DNA of 64,000 bases from Paraburkholderia dilworthii (GCF_000472525.1 NZ_AWZT01000002.1:315627-379626); one strand, 5' to 3'. Numbered from the stretch's first letter, positions 25,012 through 33,482 are shown. Notes: generated from the sequence alone by a model not told the origin. Numbers and translations are program-made.

Positions 25012-27516
25012 TCAGCGCTTCTTGCGCACCGCGGGCTTGGATGCCGGTTTGGGCGCCGCGCCATGTTTCTTCGCGGCGGCGCGCGCGGCGCGTGCTTCCT
25101 TGACGGCGGCGCTTTGTGCGGGCGCCGCCTTCTTGCGACGCGCACCCGGCGCCACCGCGGCGCCTTCTACCGGCGGCAATGCGCGCACGCGCGCGCCGCC
25201 ATTTTCGCCGGATGACTTCTCGGCCGCAGCGACGCCGCGGACCGGATGCGGCTTGATCGGCGTATCGCGCACGAGGCGGAAGTCGATCTTGCGCGCGTCG
25301 AGATCGACGCGGCTTACCTGCACGCGCACGCGATCCGACAGCCGGTAGCGAATGCCGGTACGCTCGCCGCGCAGTTCGTTCTTGATCTCGTCGTACTGGA
25401 AGTAGTCGGAGCCGAGTTCGGTGACGTGCACGAGGCCTTCGATAAAGAGCGAATCGAGCTGCACGAAAATGCCGAACGACGTGACACCGTTCACCATGCC
25501 GCCATACTCTTCGCCGAGCTTGTCGCGCATGAAATAGCACTTGAGCCACGCTTCGACATCGCGCGAGGCTTCGTCGGCGCGGCGCTCGTTGGCCGAGCAA
25601 TGCAGACCGAGCTCTTCCCAGATCGCCACGTTGTTCGAGCGCGAGCGGCCGCTCTTTTCTTCGTCGGCCTGCTGCATTGCGCGAGCGCGCGGCGACAGCG
25701 CGGTATTCAGCGTGATGCCTTGTGCCGGCTCCGGTTGATACTTGCGGCCTTGCAGGATCGCGTAGATCGCTCGGTGCGTAAGCAGGTCGGGGTAACGGCG
25801 GATCGGGCTCGTGAAGTGCGCATACGCCTCGTACGCGAGGCCAAAGTGGCCGATGTTGTCGGGGCTATACACAGCCTGTTGCATCGAGCGCAGCAGCATG
25901 GTTTGCAGCATCTGCGCGTCGGGCCTGTCGCGGATTTGCGCCATCAACGCGGCGTAGTCGCTTGCATGGGGTTTGTCGCCGCCGCCGAGCGTGAGGCCCA
26001 TGCCGCGCAGGAATGTGCGCAGATTCTCGAGCTTTTCCGCAGTCGGTCCGGCATGCACGCGGAACAGGCCCGGATGCTTGTTGCGCTTGAGGAAGTCGGC
26101 GGCGCACACGTTCGCGGCCAGCATGCATTCCTCGATCAGCTTGTGCGCGTCGTTGCGCGTGCGCGGCACGATCTGTTCGATCTTGCCCTGCGCATTGCAG
26201 ACGATGTACGTCTCGGTCGTGTCGAAGTCGATCGCGCCGCGCTTCTGACGCGCGGCGAACAGCGACTTGTACACGCCGTACAGATTCTGCAATTGCGGCA
26301 GCAGTGCGGCGCGGCGTGCGGCTTCAGGACCCTTGGTGTTCTTCAGTACCGCGGCGACTTCGGTATAGGTGAGACGCGCGGCGGAATGCATCACGCCAGG
26401 ATAGAACTGATACCCCTTCACTTCGCCGCGCGCGGTGACGATCATGTCGCACACGAGCACGCAACGGTCGACGTGCGGATTCAACGAGCACAAACCGTTC
26501 GACAGTTTTTCCGGCAGCATCGGAATCACACGGCGCGGGAAATAGACGGACGTGCTGCGTTCGATCGCGTCTGCGTCGAGCCCGCTTTTCGGATGCACGT
26601 AATGCGAGACGTCCGCGATCGCGACGATCAGGCGGAAACCGTCGCCGCGGCCTACCTTGACCGGCTCGCAATAGACAGCGTCGTCGAAGTCGCGCGCGTC
26701 TTCGCCGTCGATCGTGACGAGCGGCACGTCGCGCAGATCGATCCGATGACGCACGTCCGCGGGACGAACTTCGTCGGGCAGCTTGGCGGCTTCGTCGAGC
26801 GCGCTCTGGTTGAACTCGTGAGGCACGCCGTACTTGCGCACGGCGATTTCGATTTCCATGCCCGGGTCGTCGATATCGCCGAGCACTTCCGCCACGCGGC
26901 CGAGCGGCTGCGAATGACGGCTCGGAAAATCGGTCAGTTCGACCACCACCACCTGGCCGACCTTGGCCTTCTTGGTGTTCTGCGTGATCAGGATGTCATG
27001 GCCGATGCGCTTGTCTTCGGGCGCGACGATCAGCGCGCCGTTCTCGTTGAGCAGGCGCCCGATCACGCGCTTGTTGGCGCGATCGGTGACCTCGACGATA
27101 TGCCCTTCCGGCCGCCCGCGCCGGTCATAGCCGACGATGCGCGCAAGCACGCGGTCGTTGTGCATGACCTTCTGCATTTCGGCGGTGGGCAGAAACAGAT
27201 CGTCCTGGCCGTCGTCGCGAATCAGAAAGCCGTAGCCGTCGCGATGGCCCTGAACGCGGCCCGCGACGAAGTTCGACGGATGAGTTAGCTGATAGAGATT
27301 GCGCTGATCGAGCCGGATCTGACCGTCGCGCTCCATCGCGCCCAGGCGCTTGAAAAATCCTTCGCGCTCCTGGCGCTTGATCGACAGGGCTTCGGCGATG
27401 TCGTTGGCGGCGAGCGGCGCTTCGCTCGTACGCAGGACGCCGAGGATTTCCTCGCGGCTCGGAATCGGATACGGAAATTTGCTCAAGGGCTTGTCGATGA
27501 TTTTTTCTCGTTGCAT
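25012..27516 (-). CDS. rnr: Ribonuclease R
   Basis: An 834-residue 3'-5' exoribonuclease that degrades structured RNA and takes part in rRNA quality control and trans-translation. Domain order: N-terminal HTH (about 20-75), two cold-shock domains (80-240), the RNB catalytic domain with the metal-binding cluster Asp270, Asp273, Asp276, Asp278 and Asp279 in IDGEDARDFDDAV, an S1 domain (about 660-750), and a Lys/Ala-rich basic tail typical of RNase R rather than RNase II. It heads the leftward rnr-rlmB-rpiA block. A frame as long as 680 residues on the opposite strand is only its shadow. Confidence 0.97.
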   Translation of the reverse strand: MQREKIIDKPLSKFPYPIPSREEILGVLRTSEAPLAANDIAEALSIKRQEREGFFKRLGAMERDGQIRLDQRNLYQLTHPSNFVAGRVQGHRDGYGFLIRDDGQDDLFLPTAEMQKVMHNDRVLARIVGYDRRGRPEGHIVEVTDRANKRVIGRLLNENGALIVAPEDKRIGHDILITQNTKKAKVGQVVVVELTDFPSRHSQPLGRVAEVLGDIDDPGMEIEIAVRKYGVPHEFNQSALDEAAKLPDEVRPADVRHRIDLRDVPLVTIDGEDARDFDDAVYCEPVKVGRGDGFRLIVAIADVSHYVHPKSGLDADAIERSTSVYFPRRVIPMLPEKLSNGLCSLNPHVDRCVLVCDMIVTARGEVKGYQFYPGVMHSAARLTYTEVAAVLKNTKGPEAARRAALLPQLQNLYGVYKSLFAARQKRGAIDFDTTETYIVCNAQGKIEQIVPRTRNDAHKLIEECMLAANVCAADFLKRNKHPGLFRVHAGPTAEKLENLRTFLRGMGLTLGGGDKPHASDYAALMAQIRDRPDAQMLQTMLLRSMQQAVYSPDNIGHFGLAYEAYAHFTSPIRRYPDLLTHRAIYAILQGRKYQPEPAQGITLNTALSPRARAMQQADEEKSGRSRSNNVAIWEELGLHCSANERRADEASRDVEAWLKCYFMRDKLGEEYGGMVNGVTSFGIFVQLDSLFIEGLVHVTELGSDYFQYDEIKNELRGERTGIRYRLSDRVRVQVSRVDLDARKIDFRLVRDTPIKPHPVRGVAAAEKSSGENGGARVRALPPVEGAAVAPGARRKKAAPAQSAAVKEARAARAAAKKHGAAPKPASKPAVRKKR

Positions 27517-27769
27517 GGACGTCGGTCGGCGATGTGGCTCGGCTTAAGAAGCGTTTGCAGCGCGCATGAATCGCGCCTGCCGTTGCACTGAAAAGACTCT
27601 CTCGGGTCCGGCTCGTTCAAGGCTGAGTCCGACGGGCTTGTGCACCGTGCCAACGAACTACTGCGAGGCATTCTAACACCCGTCTCGCGCGCCACGCGGG
27701 GCGTCAATAGTCGCCGGGAAGCCCGCGCGGCCTCGTCGGCGGGTTGTTTAAGCGAGATTTGAGAAACGC

Positions 27770-27797
27770 TTGACAGCTTCCATTCTGTCGCTATAAT
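27770..27797 (+). promoter_or_regulatory. Consensus sigma70 promoter of the first tRNA-Leu
   Basis: Perfect TTGACA (27770-27775) and perfect TATAAT (27792-27797) are separated by 16 bases, and the tRNA starts 25 bases after the -10 box. Confidence 0.88.
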
Positions 27798-27821
27798 GGC
27801 GGTCTTTGCTGTTCATCACCT

Positions 27822-27908
27822 GCCCAGGTGGCGAAATTGGTAGACGCACTAGGTTCAGGTCCTAGCGGTGGCAACACTGTGGAGGTTCGAGTCCTCTCTT
27901 GGGCACCA
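27822..27908 (+). tRNA. tRNA-Leu (CAG), copy 1
   Basis: An 87-base class II tRNA with long variable arm and encoded CCA. The anticodon loop contains CAG (context GGTTCAGGTCC), reading CUG, the main Leu codon of this GC-rich genome. Compared with copy 2 it has three base differences, including T in the 3' acceptor strand, which gives a G-U pair. It has its own promoter and terminator. Confidence 0.97.
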
Positions 27909-27914
27909 AGATTC

Positions 27915-27955
27915 AAAATTAAAGCCGCCATGTGGCATTGGGCGGCTTTAATTTT
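27915..27955. terminator. Bidirectional terminator after tRNA-Leu copy 1
   Basis: A perfect 15-bp inverted repeat (AAAATTAAAGCCGCC / GGCGGCTTTAATTTT) with an 11-base loop gives a T-rich 3' end on both strands. Confidence 0.88.
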
Positions 27956-28137
27956 GTGCGAGGCGTTTTTGTGGCCATGCGATCCAATTGCCGGTCGTCG
28001 GCGTTCGGTGCGGGTCCGCAAAGCGGTTTATCGGGGGCTACGCGCATGGTGAATTGCGGTTCCCGCATATTGCGTTGGGGGCTTCGCTGCGAGGCCCTGT
28101 CGGTGGCGGTAATAGCGGCGTTTGTTTGCAGCGGGGA

Positions 28138-28165
28138 TTGACACCCTGCATCATCCCGCTAAAAT
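28138..28165 (+). promoter_or_regulatory. Sigma70 promoter of the second tRNA-Leu
   Basis: TTGACA at 28138-28143 and TAAAAT at 28160-28165 are 16 bases apart, with the tRNA starting 21 bases later. Confidence 0.85.
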
Positions 28166-28186
28166 AGCGGTCTAGCTTGAAGACGT

Positions 28187-28273
28187 GCCCAGGTGGCGGA
28201 ATTGGTAGACGCACTAGGTTCAGGTCCTAGCGGTGGCAACACCGTGGAGGTTCGAGTCCTCTCCTGGGCACCA
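28187..28273 (+). tRNA. tRNA-Leu (CAG), copy 2
   Basis: An 87-base class II tRNA almost identical to the one at 27822, anticodon CAG, encoded CCA, fully Watson-Crick acceptor stem. It is separately transcribed. A truncated transposase gene lies just beyond its terminator, which fits the tendency of tRNA loci to collect mobile DNA. Confidence 0.97.
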
Positions 28274-28316
28274 TAAAAATAGATCCGGATGATTACTGGA
28301 TGATGTTGGTCAAAAA

Positions 28317-28346
28317 GCCCGCTTTTTTGCGGGCATTTTGTTTTTT
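28317..28346 (+). terminator. Intrinsic terminator after tRNA-Leu copy 2
   Basis: GCCCGC and GCGGGC form a 6-bp stem around a T6 loop, followed by ATTTTG and six T residues. Confidence 0.85.
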
Positions 28347-28398
28347 GGAGGTCCCTGGAAGATGCTCGTGTTCCTTCATAAGGCGACGTCGAATGAGT

Positions 28399-28653
28399 AC
28401 GCTCCAGACGCCGACTCGACTGAATGCGGTTCAGGTAGCCGTAGATGTAAATCCTGAGCAGTACAGATGGATGATATGAGGGGCGTCCCGTCGTTGCGGG
28501 AGCGATTCCGTCAAAGCCGAGGTCGTGAAGATCGAGCTCATCGACAAAGACGTCGACAATGCGCACTGGATTGTCGTCGGACACATAGTCCTCCAGATAC
28601 TCGGGCAGCAAAACAGCTTGCTTACGGTCTTCGCCTTCAACGAATCGCTTCAT
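28399..28653 (-). mobile_element. N-terminal fragment of an IS1182-type transposase
   Basis: Eighty-five residues match the start of IS1182-like transposases: MKRFVEGEDRKQAVLLPEYL, DDNPVRIVDVFVDELDL and the characteristic TGRPSYHP...YGYLNRIQSSRRLER. The similarity stops at about 28399, and what follows in frame is unrelated and runs into the tRNA-Leu terminator. The DDE catalytic part and both IS ends are missing, so it is an inactive relic. No partner fragment of the same element was seen elsewhere in the window. Confidence 0.82.
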
Positions 28654-29020
28654 GTGCCCGCCCGACCTGAATGCGTTACTTCAGTTTAGGCGATGAGCGT
28701 GCGTTTTCACACAAGGTGGACCCTTAACTGCCGTTTGCAACCGTCGGACTTTGGTGGCCGCAAACGGATGCTTACGGTCATTACGGCGTGCGCAACGCAA
28801 AGCGTATCCCCCGCAGTCTGCATGCAGGAAACACTGCGGACGCCTTCCTTCGCGTCTCAATCACTCAAGCGGTTGAACTGGCGCGTGAGTGAACGTACGT
28901 CAGGTCGCCGCCTTCCAACTGCACAACACCTCTTGTACTCCCGACGAGGCCGAGCAGCGCCGCCGGCGTTTGATTGAAGTGAAACCCATAGGACAGTCGG
29001 CGCGATCACTGAACTATGGG
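28654..29020. other. Region without a confident gene upstream of the GltI-type gene
   Basis: Short open frames only. A segment near 28895-29020 reads as PDEAEQRRRRLIEVKPIGQ in one rightward frame, which looks protein-like but has no acceptable start and no family I recognise; it may be a fragment tied to the truncated transposase event. Confidence 0.35.
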
Positions 29021-29024
29021 TAAA

Positions 29025-29034
29025 TACATATGTA
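29025..29034. promoter_or_regulatory. Candidate operator: ACATATGT palindrome, site 1
   Basis: TACATATGTA is a perfect 10-base palindrome 55 bases upstream of the binding-protein ATG. Its ACATATGT core recurs 30 bases downstream (site 2) and in the aminotransferase promoter at 33466, which suggests one shared regulator. Confidence 0.5.
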
Positions 29035-29053
29035 GCTGTATTTTTTTTCATGG

Positions 29054-29065
29054 CAACATATGTAT
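29054..29065. promoter_or_regulatory. Candidate operator: ACATATGT palindrome, site 2
   Basis: CAACATATGTAT has the same ACATATGT core as site 1, three helical turns downstream, so both would lie on the same DNA face. It is 23 bases before the start codon and would block initiation or translation onset. Confidence 0.5.
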
Positions 29066-29088
29066 CATCCACATCAGACGGGTAGTCT

Positions 29089-29994
29089 ATGAAAACAAAG
29101 CCACTGCTCACATCAGCTTTCGCGCTTGCCGCGCTCTCGCTTGTCACAGGGACAAGCTACGGCCAAGGCAGTCAGCCGACGCTTGCCAAGATTCAAAGCA
29201 CGAATCTGATCGCGGTCGGCCATCGAGAAACATCCGTGCCGTTTTCGTATGTCGATACCAATAACAATGTCGTTGGGTTTTCGCAGGACTTGTGCAACAA
29301 GGTAATCGACGCGGTGAAGGTGAAGACGAAGCACCCCGATTTGCGCGTGCGCTTCATTCCAGTGACGTCGCAAAACCGCATCCCACTTGTACAGAACGGC
29401 ACGATCGATCTTGAATGCGGCGTGACGACGAATCTCACGGCGCGCCAGAACCAGGTTGCGTTTTCGGACACATTCTTTGTCGCGACGACGCGTCTGCTCA
29501 CGAGGAAGGACTCCGGCATCAAGGACTTTCCCGATCTCGTGGGCAAAACCGTCGTGACGAATCAGGGCACGACGTCCGAGCGCATTCTTCGCAAGATGAA
29601 CGAAGAAAAGAAAATGAACATGAGTATCATCAGCGCGAAGGACTATGGCGAGGGACGCGCGACGCTTGAAACCGGCCGCGCAGTCGCTTACATGATGGAC
29701 GATGTTCTGCTCGCCGGCACGCGCTCCCTGACGGCGAAGCCCTCGGACTGGGTGCTGGTTGGCACGCCGCAGTCATCGGAGGCTTACGGCTTCATGATGC
29801 GCAAGGACGACCCGGAGTTCAAAAAGCTTGTCGACGATGCAATGAGCCAAGTGATGAGAAGCCCCGAGATCAAGACGCTGTATGACAAGTGGTTCACGAA
29901 ACCGGTGCCGCCGAAGAACATTAATTTTGAATTCCCGATGAGCGGGACGATGCAGAAGCTCTTTGACGAGCCGAACGACAAGGCATTCGAGTAA
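29089..29994 (+). CDS. GltI-type (glutamate/aspartate-like) amino-acid binding protein, orphan
   Basis: A 301-residue periplasmic binding protein of the GltI subfamily. A signal peptide covers about residues 1-25. The mature sequence has the family patterns IAVGHRETSVPFSYVD, the IDLECGVTTNLTARQ ligand-pocket region and KDYGEGRATLETGRAVAYMMDD. GltI-type binders usually take acidic amino acids. No permease or ATPase adjoins it; the next gene faces the other way. Two ACATATGT palindromes in front match the one before the aminotransferase operon, so it is probably co-regulated with that operon. Confidence 0.88.
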   Translation: MKTKPLLTSAFALAALSLVTGTSYGQGSQPTLAKIQSTNLIAVGHRETSVPFSYVDTNNNVVGFSQDLCNKVIDAVKVKTKHPDLRVRFIPVTSQNRIPLVQNGTIDLECGVTTNLTARQNQVAFSDTFFVATTRLLTRKDSGIKDFPDLVGKTVVTNQGTTSERILRKMNEEKKMNMSIISAKDYGEGRATLETGRAVAYMMDDVLLAGTRSLTAKPSDWVLVGTPQSSEAYGFMMRKDDPEFKKLVDDAMSQVMRSPEIKTLYDKWFTKPVPPKNINFEFPMSGTMQKLFDEPNDKAFE

Positions 29995-30012
29995 CGCGTC
30001 GGCGAACCGGCT

Positions 30013-30567
30013 TCACTCCGCGAAGGGCAGATCGGTCTGCCCCTCAGCGCGCATCCCGAACGTGTTGAGCGTCATTGCTACGAGCGCGTAGTAGCCCAGC
30101 AACCCGACGAGATTCACGGCGACCGTTAGACCGAAGCGCGCGACAGCGGCGTCGTATGTAGCGTCGCTTACCCGCTTCGTGTCGTAGAGCTCGGTGGCAA
30201 AATCGAAGATGATCTTGTCGTCGGCATCGGCGAAAGTCGGCGTTTTCCCTGTGCGCAGCGCTTCGGCGACATCGGTGGGCAGGCCGGCTTCGAGCGCGAT
30301 TGGATGATGAATGTGCCATTCCGCCTGCGATCGCCAGCGCGCCGCGGTCACGAGAATCGCGAGTTCGGAAAGGCGTAGCGGCAGGCCGGTATTGTAGCGG
30401 CAGAACGCGCCGAGCTTCTGCGCGTTCTGCGCAAGTTCCGGGCTAAAGATCCAGCCGAGGAACGGCCCGTTCAGATTGCCGCGCGGGCCGCTCAGGATGT
30501 CCTCCAAAACAGCCTTCTGTTCGCCGGACGCGGTGGCGATCTGGAAGTCGGGAAGTCGTTTATTCAT
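30013..30567 (-). CDS. Carboxymuconolactone decarboxylase / AhpD-like protein
   Basis: A 184-residue all-helical protein of the CMD/AhpD superfamily. The core region includes LRLSELAILVTAARWRSQAEWHIHHPIALEAGL, where peroxidase members have a CxxC pair; here no such pair is present, only a lone Cys upstream, so a thiol-peroxidase role is unlikely and a decarboxylase, lyase or structural role is open. The start overlaps the amidase stop (ATGA at 30564-30567), making it the last gene of a coupled leftward operon. Related proteins accompany many amide-degradation operons. Confidence 0.82.
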   Translation of the reverse strand: MNKRLPDFQIATASGEQKAVLEDILSGPRGNLNGPFLGWIFSPELAQNAQKLGAFCRYNTGLPLRLSELAILVTAARWRSQAEWHIHHPIALEAGLPTDVAEALRTGKTPTFADADDKIIFDFATELYDTKRVSDATYDAAVARFGLTVAVNLVGLLGYYALVAMTLNTFGMRAEGQTDLPFAE

Positions 30568-31904
30568 GATTCGATTGATGTCCGTGAGATGTGCATGAGG
30601 CCTTGCTCGATGCGTCGTGCGGCCGCAAAGCACGCGGCCTCGTCAAATTGTGCGCCGATGATCTGCACGCCGACCGGCATATGACCGTCGCGCAAAACGG
30701 GAGCGGTAACGACAGGCAGGCCGGCGAAGGAAACCGGCTGGGTCAGCATGCCGAGATGCTTCGCGGGTTCCAGTTCGTGATTTCGGACCGCGATAGTAGC
30801 GTCAGAGAACCCCGGCGCGGCGAAGGGCGTGCTCGGCGCGAGGAGGACGTCGAAGTCGGCGAAGAGCCGCGCCATGCTCGCGCGAAAGCGCCGCTGAGAG
30901 CTTAGCGCACGGGCGTACCACGCGGCCGGACTCAACGCGCCGGCGAGGAGGCGCGTGCGCAGGCGGGGCGAGACGGTGTCTTCGGGTGCGTCGAGCAGCT
31001 CCGCGTGCGCGGTCGCTACCTCCACGTTCGAGACGATCGTCGCCGCGCCGCGAACGAGCTGCATATCATCCTCAGACATGTCGATCGATTCGTGCGACCC
31101 GATGAGCGATGCTGTTTCCAGCACCGCGTCCCATGCTTGTTGCGATGCGTACGTTTCAAAGTACCCGCTCAATATGCCGACTCTCACACGCGATTCGCGC
31201 TCGTCCGATGCATCGCCATCGAGTACCGAATAAAGCGCGGCGAGATCTCGGGCATTGTTCGCGAAGCCGCCGATGCAATCCAGCGAACTGGCGTAAGCGA
31301 GCACGCCTTGTCGCGACAGCCTGCCGAAAGTCGGCTTGATGCTCCATACGCCGCACAGCGCGGCGGGGGCGCGAATCGAGCCATTGGTGTCGCTGCCGAG
31401 TGCGAGCGGCACGCATCGCGCGGCTACAGCGGCAGCGGATCCGCCCGACGACCCGCCCGTCATGCGGTCGACATCGTGTGGGTTACGCACCGGGCCGAAG
31501 TGCGGATTCTCGCCGGTCGCGCCGCACGCGAGCTCGTCCATGTTCGTCGTGCCGACGAGCACCGCGCCGGCACGCTTCAGCCGTGCGATCGCGTCGGCGT
31601 CGCGGATCGCGGCCGGTGTGCGGAGCCGCGCGCGCGAGCCGGCGATCGTCGTGTGACCTTCAATATCGAAAATACTTTTGGCCGCGAACGGCACGCCGGC
31701 AAGCGGTCCCGGATCGATACCCTGCGCGACGAGCGCGTCGATACGCATTCCCTGTTCGAGCGCCTCGTCGACGAAAACATGATGAAATGCGTTGAGCGAG
31801 GCGTTCGCGCGTTCGATGCCAACGAGCGCTTCCCGCGTCACGTCGACGGCTGAACGCTTTCGTGCGCGCACATCCGCGGCGATGTCAAGCGCTCTCTGCA
31901 TCAT
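30564..31904 (-). CDS. AtzE-type amidase (amidase signature family)
   Basis: A 446-residue amidase-signature hydrolase closest in appearance to AtzE, which removes amino groups from carboxylated biuret-type or similar amides. The Ser-cisSer-Lys triad is present: Lys76 in FAAKSIFDIEG, the serine pair in GGSSGGS (residues 150-156), and the nucleophile Ser176 in GSDTNGSIRAPA. The start at 31904 (or the next ATG, 31901) overlaps the end of the small AtzG-like gene by 20 bases. In cyanuric-acid degraders AtzE works only as a complex with AtzG, and the same pairing is present here. No atzD or atzH gene is visible, so the substrate differs or the pathway is wider. Confidence 0.87.
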   Translation of the reverse strand: MMQRALDIAADVRARKRSAVDVTREALVGIERANASLNAFHHVFVDEALEQGMRIDALVAQGIDPGPLAGVPFAAKSIFDIEGHTTIAGSRARLRTPAAIRDADAIARLKRAGAVLVGTTNMDELACGATGENPHFGPVRNPHDVDRMTGGSSGGSAAAVAARCVPLALGSDTNGSIRAPAALCGVWSIKPTFGRLSRQGVLAYASSLDCIGGFANNARDLAALYSVLDGDASDERESRVRVGILSGYFETYASQQAWDAVLETASLIGSHESIDMSEDDMQLVRGAATIVSNVEVATAHAELLDAPEDTVSPRLRTRLLAGALSPAAWYARALSSQRRFRASMARLFADFDVLLAPSTPFAAPGFSDATIAVRNHELEPAKHLGMLTQPVSFAGLPVVTAPVLRDGHMPVGVQIIGAQFDEAACFAAARRIEQGLMHISRTSIES

Positions 31905-32052
31905 CGCCGGGTTCCGCTTCGTCGTGAGCGATGGCAAGTGCCCGCGCGCTAGCGTGCATCGAGTCGAGCAGCGATTCAACGCCGGGCAGCAACGCGTCGG
32001 GCAGCGCGATGTCGAGCGTCGCCGCCCATGCTTTCAGGGCGGCGACGTTCAT
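31885..32052 (-). CDS. AtzG-like (DUF4089) small amidase partner
   Basis: A 55-residue frame reading MNVAALKAWAATLDIALP with a helical remainder LPGVESLLDSMHASARAL, ending in an acidic tail. It fits the DUF4089/AtzG family of small helical subunits that stabilise AtzE-type amidases. Its ATG overlaps the aminotransferase stop (ATGA at 32049-32052) and its last 20 bases overlap the amidase start, so all three are translationally coupled. Position, size and composition support it more than any single motif. Confidence 0.8.
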   Translation of the reverse strand: MNVAALKAWAATLDIALPDALLPGVESLLDSMHASARALAIAHDEAEPGDDAESA

Positions 32053-33392
32053 GCCGCCTTCACGTCGATGAGGCCGAGCGCGCCGTCGATGGCATCTGCG
32101 AGGCGCTCGACGATCGTGTCGATCTGCGCGCTGGTCGTGATAAACGGCGGCGCAATGAGCACATGATCGCCGATGCGGCCGTCCACAGTGCCGCCCATCG
32201 GATACACCATAAGGCCGCGCTTCATCGCCTCGCTCTTGATGATTGCGTGCAGTCTGTGCTTCGGATCGAACGGGCTTTTGCTCGCGCGATCCTGCACCAG
32301 CTCAACACCGGTGAAGAGGCCGCGCCCACGCACATCGCCGATGAACGGATGATTTGCGTGCCGCTCGTGCAGCTGCGCGCGCAGTTGCTCGCCGCGCGCC
32401 TTCACGTTGTCGAGCAGCTTTTCTTCGGCGATGACTTTCTGCACTTCGAGCGCCGCCGCGCACGCCGTCGCGTGGCCGATATACGTGTGACCGTGCTGAA
32501 AGAACCCGGATCCGCCGACGATGGTATTGAAAATCTCGTTGCTGACGAGCGTCGCGCCGATCGGCTGATAGCCCGCGCCGAGACCTTTCGCGATCGCGAG
32601 GATATCGGGCGAAACGCCGTCTTCCTCGCAAGCGAACAGGTGGCCCGTGCGGCCCATGCCGGACATCACTTCGTCGAGAATCAGCAGCACACCGTATTTG
32701 TCGCAGACCGCGCGAATCTTGCGGAAGTATTCGCGCACAGGCGGCACCGCGCCCGCCGTCGCGCCGACGACCGTCTCTGCGACAAATGCCGCCACCGATT
32801 GCGCGCCGAGTTCAAGGATTTTCGCTTCAAGTTCGTCGGCGAGACGTTGCGCGAAGGCTTCGTCGGTTTCGCCCGCTTGCTGTTCGCGATAGGCGAAGCA
32901 GGGTGTCACGTGATGCGCTTCGATCAGAATCGGCAGGAACGGCTCGCGACGCCATGCGTTGCCGCCGATGGCGAGCGCTCCGAGCGTGTTGCCGTGATAG
33001 CTCTGCCGGCGCGCGATGAAGTGCCGCCGCTCGGGCTGGCCCTTCTCGACGAAATACTGACGCGCGAGCTTTAGCGCCGCTTCCATCGCTTCTGAGCCCC
33101 CCGACACGAAGTAGACGTGGCCAAGGCTTCCCGGCGCGGCTTCGATGAGCAGATCGGCGAGTGCTTCGGGAGGCTCGGTCGTGAAGAACGATGTATGTGC
33201 GTAGGGCAACTGCTGCACTTGTCGCTGAATGGCTTCGATCACCCGCGGATGACTGTGCCCAAGACACGAGACGGCCGCGCCTCCGCACGCGTCGATGTAG
33301 CGCTTGCCGGTCGAATCGACGATTTCTATGCCGTCGCCGCGCACGGCGATGGGCAGGCTGGCGCGCGGCGCGCGATGAAATACCGTGGTCAT
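32049..33392 (-). CDS. Class III (omega) aminotransferase
   Basis: A 447-residue PLP enzyme of fold type I, subgroup III. The ligand segment SGGSEAMEAALKLARQY, the ILDEVMSGMGRTG motif with PLP-contacting Asp240, and the Schiff-base Lys269 in AIAKGLGAGYQPIGA are in place. Family members transfer amino groups from omega-amino acids, diamines or beta-amino acids to pyruvate or 2-oxoglutarate. It is the first gene of the leftward coupled chain aminotransferase - AtzG - AtzE - AhpD-like. The promoter region at 33440-33482 carries an ACATATGT palindrome. Substrate not decided. Confidence 0.9.
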   Translation of the reverse strand: MTTVFHRAPRASLPIAVRGDGIEIVDSTGKRYIDACGGAAVSCLGHSHPRVIEAIQRQVQQLPYAHTSFFTTEPPEALADLLIEAAPGSLGHVYFVSGGSEAMEAALKLARQYFVEKGQPERRHFIARRQSYHGNTLGALAIGGNAWRREPFLPILIEAHHVTPCFAYREQQAGETDEAFAQRLADELEAKILELGAQSVAAFVAETVVGATAGAVPPVREYFRKIRAVCDKYGVLLILDEVMSGMGRTGHLFACEEDGVSPDILAIAKGLGAGYQPIGATLVSNEIFNTIVGGSGFFQHGHTYIGHATACAAALEVQKVIAEEKLLDNVKARGEQLRAQLHERHANHPFIGDVRGRGLFTGVELVQDRASKSPFDPKHRLHAIIKSEAMKRGLMVYPMGGTVDGRIGDHVLIAPPFITTSAQIDTIVERLADAIDGALGLIDVKAA

Positions 33393-33451
33393 GTAATTTC
33401 GCCTTTGGTGCGGATCTGGGTGTGAAGGACGTGCGCAACACGCGATTTATA

Positions 33452-33482
33452 ATTCTAACCACATTACAACATATGTTGTCAA
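33452..33482 (-). promoter_or_regulatory. Promoter of the aminotransferase operon with embedded palindromic operator
   Basis: On the minus strand TTGACA (33482-33477) and TAGAAT (33457-33452) are 19 bases apart. The 14-base perfect palindrome ACAACATATGTTGT (33466-33479) overlaps the -35 edge and the spacer, the classic position for a repressor. Its core matches the two sites upstream of the GltI-type gene. Confidence 0.6.

Noticed and set aside
25246..27288. 680-residue rightward frame
   Set aside because: It lies wholly opposite ribonuclease R, whose motifs are complete; long opposite frames are common in GC-rich DNA. The sequence has no family features.
27791..28021. Leftward frame reading AQERTRTSTVLPPLGPEPS across tRNA-Leu copy 1, repeated at copy 2
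   Set aside because: It is the antisense translation of the tRNA-Leu gene; the same peptide appears over both copies because the tRNAs are the same.
28654..29020. Protein-like tail PDEAEQRRRRLIEVKPIG
   Set aside because: A stop codon directly precedes the only possible start and no family could be recognised, so no gene was called.
30013..30567. AhpD-type peroxidase call for the CMD protein
   Set aside because: The CxxC pair needed for peroxidase action is absent in the core helix region, so only the superfamily is assigned.
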